From Gyromitra esculenta (taxonomy: Eukaryota > Ascomycota > Pezizomycetes > Pezizales > Discinaceae): a stretch of DNA of 64,000 nt. The stretch spans positions 1,674,001 through 1,738,000 of the forward strand of contig JBCAML010000005.1 of assembly GCA_038503075.1 (NCBI GenBank), in the 5' to 3' direction. Below, one piece after another: positions 19,383 to 27,942 of this stretch. The notes beneath the pieces are model-generated. The model saw nothing but the letters and a program-made list of their open reading frames with translations, was not told where the DNA came from and did not search any database. The number at the start of each line of letters is the position of its first letter. Position 1 is the stretch's first letter. The position numbers and the translations under genes were made by a program.

Positions 19383-19742
19383 GCTACTTAAGCGAGGTAT
19401 CAACATGTTATAATAGTGCAATGTTTCTACAGGTTCTATGAGGGGTCTATCTCAAGGCGAGATAAGTGCAGCAAGGTGAACAGCGACAGCGAGGGTTCTG
19501 AGGGAGAACCGAGATAGTATTATAACGAAACAGTAGAAGTGAAACGAGAACGTTGCTTAAGAAGAGAAGAAGAAAACAGCAACAACAGCCAAAAACCATC
19601 CCTTATATACCCTGCTTTTCTTCCTAAAACCTCGTAACCGAAATACAACCGAACAACAAAAACATTATGCAAAGCCTACAATCTATCACAACCATCTTAG
19701 CCGAACCCTAACCCATTACTCTGTCTCATCCGTCAAATCATG

Positions 19743-19911
19743 ATGCCAGTGACTGAGGAAGTGCCATTGAATCGGTAGTGCTACTACAGAGTTTTCAAAG
19801 GTAATAGAAATACACGAGAGAGAACTTTACTTCGGCTTGAGGGATTGCCAGTGCTAATATTTATTTAAATGCTTAGTGTTAGTTTCTAGCTTGTCAGTGA
19901 ATGTGGTTTGT
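19743..19911. other. Short unassigned spacer between LTR D and LTR F
   Basis: Presumed old host DNA. No ORF, no RNA gene and no LTR similarity seen. Confidence 0.3.
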
Positions 19912-20729
19912 TTTCATGGATGGTTGTCTCGTTGGTTGGTTAGGTGCATGGGTATATGGCGGTCATGTTTTGTTATTGTTTGTGTTTTTTTGGGTTTTCG
20001 TCGTAATGAGTCATGGCTTTGTCATCGAAAGAGCTGGAACTTTAGTATATAAGCGAAAGAATTTCCCCTCTTGTTGTACTTTTTCTTCTTCTTTCTTTAA
20101 GCAACATCTTCTATTGTTCACTCTTGTATTTCACAATACGAACCTCGGTTACACCTCGTAATCCTTCGCTGTCGCCGTTTTCAAGTCATCACAACTTGAT
20201 CCATTTGTAGAGCCTGTAGAACCTTCGTGCATACTCTCTTTCACGGATAGAATTGGGTAATGGGTTAGGACGGAGATTATTGGTTGTCACGGGTTATTCT
20301 TTTATAATGTCTTTGTTGTTCGGCTATGTTTCGGTTATGCGTCAGAGTATGAGAAAAGCAGGGTATTTAAGGGATGGGTTTTTGTCGCTTATTGTTCTTT
20401 TCCTTTCTTTCCTTAAGCAACGTTCTTACTTTACTTCTGCTGTATTGTTTTAATACTACCTCAATTCTACCTCAGAATCCTCGCGGTCGCGGTCGCTGTG
20501 AAAACCTTTACATTTAACTTGCCTTGAGTTAGACTCACGTAGGACCTGTAGAAACATCGTATACCTTGTCGCTTGACCTTTCGTTAAGTAGTTCTGCGCA
20601 CCTTCAGAGATACTGAAGGGCTTAACAAAGGGTCATACCGTGAGACTCTCACTGTTGGTTTCTCGTTCAAGTAGCACTGCTCATCTCGAGGGATACTCGA
20701 GAGCTTGACATGAAACCCGCTCCTTGAGA
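19912..20729 (+). mobile_element. Solo LTR F, split by solo LTR G
   Basis: Pieces 19912-20238 and 20651-20729 give a 406-bp type II LTR with a perfect outer duplication TTTGT at 19907-19911 and 20730-20734. tatataag near 20045 and aagcaacat near 20099. Confidence 0.93.
20239..20645 (+). mobile_element. Solo LTR G nested in LTR F
   Basis: 407-bp type I LTR, TTTCACGG to CCGTGAGA, with a perfect duplication CTCTC at 20234-20238 and 20646-20650. H3 outer stem CCTTT..TTAAG/CTTAA.AAAGG, inner CCTTCAG/CTGAAGG with loop AGATA. Confidence 0.93.
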
Positions 20730-20760
20730 TTTGTACCCTACTTGTTGCAAAAATAATAAT

Positions 20761-20890
20761 TTTACTTTGAGTATCGGCCAACTGCAAAATTTACTTTGAA
20801 GATTGGCCAGCCGATATGTAAAGCTGAATGGTTTGTAAATGGGTTGACCGATTTGTAAACTGGCTTTCTTGGAATATCGGTCAGAACATA
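20761..20890. repeat. Degenerate short repeats (tcggccaac / gtttgtaaa units)
   Basis: Several imperfect units resembling atcggccaactg, attggccagccgat and gttgaccgatttgtaaa. The reverse complement resembles 11661-11737, both beginning at gttctgaccg. Function unknown; possibly remains of one dispersed repeat. Confidence 0.45.
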
Positions 20891-20957
20891 TGCAAAAGTT
20901 TTCATATAATCGATGGCTTTACACCAAAAGTAGCCTTATTCAAATTCCACCACACCC

Positions 20958-21363
20958 TTTCAAGGAGCAAGATTCTTGTCAAGCTCTCAGGTATCCCCCG
21001 AGATAAGCAGTGCTACTTGAACAGGAAACTAGCGACGAGAGGGTATACGGAAGTTCCACAAGCTCTACAAGTTCTTCGAGTTATGATGACTCGAAGACAG
21101 CGACAGCGAAGGATTACGAAGTGTAATCGAGGTTTGTATTATAAGATACAAAGAGTGAACAATAGAAGACGTTGCTTAAAGAAAGAAGAAGGAAAAGTAC
21201 AAGAGGGGAAAACCCTTCGCTTATATACCCATAATCCAATCCTTCGATGACAAATGTATGACTCATTGTAATGGAAACCAAGGGAAACATAGCAACCAAC
21301 AACCAAACATAACAACCAAATACCCATGCGCTTAACTCATTAACAAAACAACCATCCATGAAA
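20958..21363 (-). mobile_element. Solo gypsy LTR H (type II)
   Basis: 406 bp on the minus strand. Flanks caccc (20953-20957) and cgccc (21364-21368) are a target duplication with one mismatch. It contains the leader motif, hairpin H2 TTCGAGT/ACTCGAA and H3 inner CTCGGG/CCTGAG with one G-U. Confidence 0.9.
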
Positions 21364-21368
21364 CGCCC

Positions 21369-22152
21369 ACAACATCCAAATTTCTATTGATTAAGTCGAT
21401 GCAGGGCTTGGGAAGGGCTAAGTATGCAAGGATCATTCCTTGGAAGCTGCAGAAGGAGATATTAAATCATTTGAGTGTTAAAAAAATTTGCTGAACTGGT
21501 TGTTATGCACAGTTTTGTATGGGGTTCACACAAAATCAACCTTACAAAATCCCAAGAAAGACCACAAATGCTTAGAGAGGGCATTTAAAAATCTGGAAAT
21601 TTTTGCAGGTTACTGCTGAGGTATTATTCGAAATTCCTGTTAAGTCTTATTTCTCTTCGCACAGTGTGGGCTGTGTTTTTGGCCTAGCCAAATTTGCCCC
21701 TTTCGGTGTAAAACATCACATTTACGAATTTTTTTTTGTCCTATTACAGTATATAGATGGTGGGAGAGTGGATATCGAGCTTGGGTAGCTATAGAGAGAT
21801 GCTTGTGTATGTCTATGCGGCTGTGGGGTTGCCGGTGTAAAGTGTTATATGCACGTAGCTGAGCGCTGGGAACTTGCAAAGCCTCGAGGGGCTACAAAAG
21901 GGCGACTTGATGCGACTTATAACTGTGGCAATCGTGCCCCGTTTTGTATCGATCTGGCCATGGCGTAATTAGCTATTTGCGATTCTAACGACCATTTGGC
22001 CCCCACCTGATTCACAACACCAAAAGTGTGCATGTTGCTTCATCATCCGTTATGGTGACCCCTGAAGTTCCTGCCAGCAAGCTTCCTAGAGCTAGAAAGA
22101 TATTGTGGTATTTCGAATTCTTGCATCTTTCTATTTCTATAAGATCACTAAG
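21369..22152. other. Gene-free interval upstream of the F-box gene
   Basis: AT-rich in part. The short ORFs present have no recognisable domain. It presumably includes the promoter and 5' UTR of the F-box gene; no specific site stands out. Confidence 0.35.
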
Positions 22153-23829
22153 ATGTCCGCAGACCAAACTTTCCCACGCATTCTTCTTGAAAAACAATGC
22201 CACAGAGCGCTGCGGCAATACCACACATTTACAGACGTTCAGTACAACGCGTCGACGAAGCCTGCCAGAGAGCTCCTGGTACGTCTCTCCAGGCGTACGC
22301 GGCGAGCAGTTTCTGAGAATTTCGCTTCTCTACCGCCGGAGATATGGTTTTCGATATTCGGGTATCTTGACGATGATCCGTGTATATATTGCAAACATGG
22401 CACCCTAAGAATACTTTCCCTTGTCTGCCAATTTTTCAACAGTTTTGCTTCAAGAGCACTCTACGAAGACCTTGATTTACGGTTTAACGGATCGCAAAGC
22501 TTTCTGGAAGCCGATATCCCTTGCTCTATTCACCCTAAGGCGTTTTACTATCCACCCACGATGAAACTTCTCCGGACGAAGCTAGATAGGCTCTATCGCA
22601 CTCTGCGAGTCCGCCCAGGGCTAAGGGTACGAATCCGACATTTAAAGTTGCCAGAAGACATAACTTGCGACCTTGGGCCTATCTACGAGGCGAAGCGTCA
22701 CGGCTGCATAATGTATGATATGCATATAAAATGGGTTAGGATTCTTAAGCTGTGCTCAGCCGGTTTGGAAACTATCTCGGGATTGGGACTGCTATGGGCT
22801 AATCTCCGCTCCCATAAAAGGCTCGAGTTGCAAAACGAAATATGGATTGTACTACAAAGTAGCCGTCATTGGACTGAGTGGGACTTTTGGGATTGGCCAA
22901 TTACTGAATTTGAAGTCACTGAGTTGAGTGAGCTGTTTTCGAAAGAGCTAAACTACGATTGGGATATCTCCAGTTTGATGGAAACCTATCGAAACTGGAA
23001 AGCTCTCCGTCATCTCACTCTGAAAAGCACGATATGGTCACAGGGGGCTCTTGATCTGCTTCCAAAACTTGAATCTATGGTCATCCGGACCGATCGATTT
23101 CTTGACTTTCAAGCCGCCTATCACTACATTCCTGTCAACAAACTCAAGTCATTTGGAGTGATATCCGACTTAAGCAACTACCAGTGGAGTAGTCCAATCT
23201 CGGAGCCGTTCAGCCCGTTGATTACATACCTTCGAAAATGTCAGATACAAGCTTCTCTCTCAAATCCCTCAATGCTCTCAACGCTCACAGATTTGGAAAT
23301 CTGCCACCATTGGTCAGATAAAATACATACGATATCCGGGTTACCTTCTGTTGAAGAGCTTGCATTCGCAATATTCACTTCCGTCCCACTGCTCCAGAAA
23401 CTAATAATAAATATAACGACGTTTCACGAACGCATTATCGAACCTCCGGATGCATTCTCAAGAAGTCCACCATCTTGGCCCGTCGACCTGGTTGTACCTC
23501 ATCTTCGGAGCATGAATATTTCAATACCGGCAAGGAATAACAAAGAATGGCTAGCAACTAGAATAGCTTCCGGAATATTCCCAAAACTTTCAACCTTCAC
23601 TTTTCGATCTGGATTAAGTAGGAGGCTGGGCGTAAGCCTCTGTGACTGTGTGCCGTGTTTTCAAGAGGCCTTCCAGCTACACGAGTTTGCCAAAGAGCAA
23701 GACCATATATTGGTCAAAGCTTGCCGGAAAGTTGGCATACCTAACTGGAAAATGCTGATTCCGGATCGTCCACAAATTGTTCGTAGCCCCTTAACGAGAG
23801 AGAGAAGGTCGTTAAAGTATTTTTTTTAG
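22153..23829 (+). CDS. F-box domain protein
   Basis: 558 aa, single exon from the ATG at 22153 (the frame is open upstream to 22105 but has no ATG). An F-box at residues about 59-105 (LPPEIWFSIFGYLDD...LSLVCQFFNSFASRALYEDL) would bind Skp1 in an SCF ubiquitin ligase. The remaining roughly 450 residues look like the irregular leucine-rich substrate-binding region common in fungal F-box proteins (repeated LTDLEI, LRHLTL, LRSMNI segments). The C terminus has a cysteine pair (CDCVPC). The substrate cannot be inferred. The gene lies alone between retrotransposon debris and the cyclodeaminase gene. Fungal F-box proteins are numerous and fast-evolving, so no orthologue is named. Confidence 0.85.
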   Translation: MSADQTFPRILLEKQCHRALRQYHTFTDVQYNASTKPARELLVRLSRRTRRAVSENFASLPPEIWFSIFGYLDDDPCIYCKHGTLRILSLVCQFFNSFASRALYEDLDLRFNGSQSFLEADIPCSIHPKAFYYPPTMKLLRTKLDRLYRTLRVRPGLRVRIRHLKLPEDITCDLGPIYEAKRHGCIMYDMHIKWVRILKLCSAGLETISGLGLLWANLRSHKRLELQNEIWIVLQSSRHWTEWDFWDWPITEFEVTELSELFSKELNYDWDISSLMETYRNWKALRHLTLKSTIWSQGALDLLPKLESMVIRTDRFLDFQAAYHYIPVNKLKSFGVISDLSNYQWSSPISEPFSPLITYLRKCQIQASLSNPSMLSTLTDLEICHHWSDKIHTISGLPSVEELAFAIFTSVPLLQKLIINITTFHERIIEPPDAFSRSPPSWPVDLVVPHLRSMNISIPARNNKEWLATRIASGIFPKLSTFTFRSGLSRRLGVSLCDCVPCFQEAFQLHEFAKEQDHILVKACRKVGIPNWKMLIPDRPQIVRSPLTRERRSLKYFF

Positions 23830-24754
23830 CTTTCAAAAAAGGCTGACTTAAGATGCTATATTGCAGTCGTGTTTTGTTTTTACGTTAGACGATACTGGCA
23901 GCACTGGGGATGATAGTGAAACACTGTATCGACGAGAACTAGAAACTGTGGAACGGTAGCACCAAAGTATGAGGGAAGAGATGTTCATAGATTGTATTAC
24001 AAATTCTATTGAAATCTGTATTGACTTTTGTGATTATCAAGGTAGGATAGCACGTCCACAATATGTACCCATTGTGGACTCACGATCAAATTACAACCAA
24101 ACTAGAAACACCATTAAGTTTCTGTGTTTACAATGAGAGCGTGATCATGCGTGTGCAGGTTGCGTTTTCTCTGCTAAATCTACCTTTCTAGATTGCAGAT
24201 TCTTAACATCACATCTAGCTGTCTCAATATTGTGATTTCGGGTTAACATTATTGTTGTCCTTATTCTTTCTCAGTCATACGTAGCACATTTCATTATTCA
24301 TAAAAATTATCAATATATTCATAGACATATATCGGATGCAGCTCTATAATATCACGAATGCTCTTTCTGGTTCCCTTCAATTTCCAGCCCCAGCCAGTGA
24401 AGTAAAATCTTAAATTAATATGCATTTCGAGAATATCTACGAGGTCTCTCCTACCCAGACTAGATCTAGCCTCTGATAGTAAAATTGCCGTCATGACATT
24501 TGATTTATAGGGGCCAAATGTACGTTTTTGGGTTCTGCGAGCAAACGTTATCATCATTTAAATCTGTTACATCCTCACCTTTTTATTGGTTACAACATGT
24601 ATTGTGCTAAGTAGCCTTATTGCAACTCTTATTTTGATGTCTTCGCAGGCTGTTATAAAATATCAATCCTGATATAAGTAGATTGTGTAACTTTGTTATG
24701 TTGTCGCTACGGCGCTTCTCACCAAGATTTGAGAAAGTGCCTTATAAATTCCGA
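23830..24754. other. Intergenic interval, AT-rich
   Basis: Separates two genes that point toward each other, so it would hold both 3' ends. No repeat or RNA gene seen. Confidence 0.4.
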
Positions 24755-25849
24755 TTAAGAAAAAAATGGAACTTCCACCCCTAGACTAGATTTTCCTCCT
24801 TCTGTAAAAGCTTCTCTCTTTTCTCTTGCAAGTTTCAAAATCTCCGCTCCAACCACTAGGTCCATGATAGCAAGGCCCACGCATTTGAATACTAAGTTTC
24901 CCCTGTATCTCTTATCTAGATTGTTATGGCCCTCACTGACAATTTCTCCGATCTCGGTTAGATCACTGGCTTGGAGACCGGCCTGGATAATCTCTCCGGC
25001 CTCTGCAAGACAAGCCTCCTTTGAATCCACAACAACTACCACTCCTTCCCTCCTCAAGAAAAGTGGCTCAATTTCTTTCATTTGAGGCTTATAAGATCCG
25101 ATTAAAGATATGTAACGATCCCTCTCAGGTGTTAGGTACTGGGCGGGGAATAATGGCGTAGTTGCAGGAGTACAGCAGAACACAGCATCGGAAGCGCCAA
25201 CGACTTTCTCCAAATTACCTAAGAAATTCGGATCGTTCTGTGGAGCCAACGCGACGAATTTGCAATCCGGGCTGTTGAGACTCCATTTAGCTACCTCGCT
25301 GAGTTGGCGTGCACCAGGAAGTGTCTCCCTTGCGCGTTCAAGCGTGGAGTGCCCCACAATGGTAACTTGTTGCAAGTCCGGAATTAGGTTCATACACAAG
25401 CTGAGTACCCACTTCGCTTGCTTGCCCGTTCCGAAAAAGACGATATTTTTTACATAGCTATGAGCTTCGATTCTCTTCAAGAGAAGTATCACGCTCACGA
25501 GCGCCGTACGAAAGCCCGTCAATTCTTCGGCGTTCAAGACTCCCTGAAGTTCTCCAGTTCCGTCGAATATTGTGACTGTTCCTTTAGGTGAGGCAGAAGT
25601 AGTTGTATTGAGGGTCACGGTTTTTATACCAGTTAAATCGGTATTTGAAGAGGGCATGAAGAGGGTTGTAAAGCCATTACTTGTGGAAATCGATTGACGG
25701 AGCGGCTGATGGACTTTGGCTGACAAGAGAGAAAACTCTTGGAGGGATACGGAGAGCTTTTGGATGATTAAATGGAGAGCAGTGATGTTGAGATTTTGGA
25801 GGATTTGCGATATGTCGCAATCGCGTAGAATCAGAGGATGGGTTGGCAT
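24755..25849 (-). CDS. Ornithine cyclodeaminase / mu-crystallin family NAD(P)-binding protein
   Basis: 364 aa, no intron, ATG at 25847-25849. Family features: GIKTVTLN (residues 74-81) with the Lys that aligns to the substrate-binding Lys of OCD enzymes; DGTGELQGVLNAEELTGFRTA before the dinucleotide fold; Rossmann glycine motif GTGKQA at 140-145; and the DSKEACLAEAGEI stretch typical of the C-terminal part. Family members convert ornithine to proline, or reduce cyclic imines such as pyrroline-2-carboxylate or ketimines with NAD(P)H. The sequence alone does not decide which. No secondary-metabolite enzymes sit beside it. Length is normal for the family. Confidence 0.85.
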   Translation of the reverse strand: MPTHPLILRDCDISQILQNLNITALHLIIQKLSVSLQEFSLLSAKVHQPLRQSISTSNGFTTLFMPSSNTDLTGIKTVTLNTTTSASPKGTVTIFDGTGELQGVLNAEELTGFRTALVSVILLLKRIEAHSYVKNIVFFGTGKQAKWVLSLCMNLIPDLQQVTIVGHSTLERARETLPGARQLSEVAKWSLNSPDCKFVALAPQNDPNFLGNLEKVVGASDAVFCCTPATTPLFPAQYLTPERDRYISLIGSYKPQMKEIEPLFLRREGVVVVVDSKEACLAEAGEIIQAGLQASDLTEIGEIVSEGHNNLDKRYRGNLVFKCVGLAIMDLVVGAEILKLAREKREAFTEGGKSSLGVEVPFFS

Positions 25850-26088
25850 GGCGAGGTTTTGGTTTTTATAGAGATGAATATGCGGGGATATTTATACACA
25901 TCCTCATAACTTGCTCCAGAACGCTTGGCAAAAATTACAAAATAGCATTTAGCACCTCTTTGATATCTGTGGGATGAGCATTTGGAATACCTTCAATAGC
26001 TTAACAAGATAGCTACATGTATATATAAGTAGCCTAGTAGGTATTGTATACTTTGCAAGACACCATGCGGCCGAGGAAAACCTACGTG
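25850..26088. other. Upstream region of the cyclodeaminase gene
   Basis: Likely promoter and 5' UTR of the minus-strand gene. A tatatataagt stretch lies near 26019-26029. Nothing else recognisable. Confidence 0.35.
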
Positions 26089-26090
26089 TA

Positions 26091-26350
26091 CAGTTGCGTC
26101 CAACAAGTCCCTGTGGTTTTTGAAGTGCCGCAATACAACCAGGTGATGACAAACCTTAAACTTCTTTGAACATAAAGTAGAATTTTATTCTACCTTTATT
26201 ATTACTTAAATAAATCGCATATGTAGTCAACTATCTTACATTTTTTCTTTCCATTGAATATCAAATATTTTGGTTGATTTCTGCCCATTAACCTTAAGCC
26301 CGTTGTGTCGTGATGCTTCAAAAACCGCAGGGTCTTGTTGGACGCAACTG
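26091..26350. mobile_element. MITE candidate, TA-flanked, Tc1/mariner-like
   Basis: 260 bp with terminal inverted repeats starting CAGTTGCGTCCAACAAG. The arms (about 37 bp, two mismatches) are at 26091-26127 and 26314-26350. It is flanked by TA at 26089-26090 and 26351-26352. The interior is AT-rich with no transposase ORF. TA target use and short TIRs fit a non-autonomous Tc1/mariner element. Confidence 0.75.
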
Positions 26351-26477
26351 TATATGTACCTAGGGCTTGGCTGACAAAAGTAAAACCCCCAGACCATACA
26401 GACGTCACGATCACCATTCCCAGCTATGAACAACATCCCCTACTCACAATACTCTCTAAATTAGTACTCTAGCTAGA

Positions 26478-27942
26478 ATGTCCAAACGTTCAATTGTATC
26501 CTACTTCTCCCCGGTATGCCCGAAAAAATCCCGAATTTCCACATCTTCGGAACTCCCTTCAAGCATGCACCCTTCGTACCCGTTCCCTATACCTTGCCTC
26601 CCAGCAGGATTTGGGCTAAGCTCGAAGAAAGGGGTGATTGAGGGCGAAACGGAAAGAGAGGGAGGAGATGAGGAGATTAAACCCCTCCACATGAACGATA
26701 AAGATGGTCTTGATATGCTCTATTATCGCCCATTTTTGAATGCTGGTATTACGAAGGAACTCTTCCTGTTTTTGAGGAAGGAGCTGCCGTTCTATCGAGT
26801 TGAGTACCAGATCAATAGAAATGGTATCAAGACGATGGTCAAAACCCCAAGATTGTATGTTGATACCTTTTACCTCTTTGTGCGTTTGTGATCACCAAAT
26901 TCTTGTCCACCACCTAAGACCCCTCCCGGAGTTACATCTTTGAGTTACCTCCACTAACTGTAGACATGAAGTACTACAATCTTTGGTGTCGACGAATCAT
27001 CTTACTTCCATACAGACTCTGGCGAGCTTCTTGATAAAAAATCTAAACAACCTATCTCAAGGGACCGATATCGTGCTTGCAGCCCAAGGCCTATCCCACA
27101 ATGCCTTGATATATTGCGTCAAGTATGTACTCCATGATTGCTCGAGACGGCTGTATAAGATCAAGAATTGAGCACCAAGGGGATAGTCAGACAATTTTAC
27201 TAATTTATGCCGTGATAGCATGTTGAGAGACGGACTGATTGTAAGTATAACTTCGTTTTGATTAACTATTATGTAGATGGGAGTGATTCTATCACGTAAG
27301 ATCACCTTGTAGCTACGGAAACCTCCCCCCCCCGGGACGCTTCGATCAATAACTCCGTTGTTTGACACTGATGGAAATCACCAGGTATCACTCTGACGAC
27401 GAGTGCTTCTTGGAAGAAAATCCTACCATCGCTTCGCTATCTCTTGGGTCACGGAGAGACTTTTGCATGAAACAGTAGGGCCTATTTGGATTTTGGATTT
27501 TGGCACTATATCTTCGTTCTCACCCTTATCATACGGTTTAGCAATAGTAATGTCCCAGGTAACACTTGCTGATACAAAATACAGTAAATATATCTCAGAC
27601 CTCTCACTTAAACTGTCGCTCTCTTCTGGGGATATGCTGTTAATGCGAAATACAACGCAAGGGCGGTGGCTCCACTCGATCCCGAAACGCTCATACACCG
27701 CTATAGCTGGAGACTCTACAGCTTCATGGACGGGAGGTGGGAGGATTAACATCACTTTTCGGAAGGTAGTTCTAAGAGAGGGCACAGAAAATTATTATTG
27801 GTATGTATAGCACTTTGCTATCTCTTAGGTATTCAAGGCTTTATGGACTCATGGTTATTTTTGACTATGATATAGCTACAACGTAGGAAGTGGCCCGATG
27901 AATAAGTGGGACGAAAACTTAGAAAAGATGATTCCCCATTAA
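26478..27942 (+). CDS. AlkB-type 2-oxoglutarate/Fe(II) dioxygenase (ALKBH2/3-like DNA repair)
   Basis: Six exons: 26478-26854, 26972-27122, 27219-27295, 27385-27474, 27585-27800, 27876-27942, giving 325 aa. All introns are GT..AG, 75-117 bp, with branch-like cactaac/ttactaa. Catalytic features: iron ligands H204 and D206 in YHSDDE, distal H262 in QGRWLHSIPKR, 2OG-binding R285/R291 in RINITFRKV, plus MVKTPRFTTIFGVD and NFVLINYYVDGSDS, typical of ALKBH2/3. Such enzymes oxidatively demethylate 1-meA and 3-meC in DNA. The N terminus KRSIVSYFSP resembles a PCNA-interacting box with K in place of Q. Downstream is a long gene-poor stretch; the MITE at 26091-26350 lies in the promoter region, 128 bp before the ATG. 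Confidence 0.9.

Larger units (their letters stand above)
12361..19737 (-). mobile_element. Solo LTR D, split by solo LTR E and by element C
   Basis: Minus-strand LTR in three pieces, 12361-12389, 12807-12837 and 19388-19737, summing to exactly 410 bp once the two nested insertions and their second target copies are removed. The outer target duplication TCATG is intact at 12356-12360 and 19738-19742. It carries the family promoter (ttatatacc, about 19610), leader motif and hairpins. All nested insertions entered after D had already become, or later became, a solo LTR. Confidence 0.93.
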
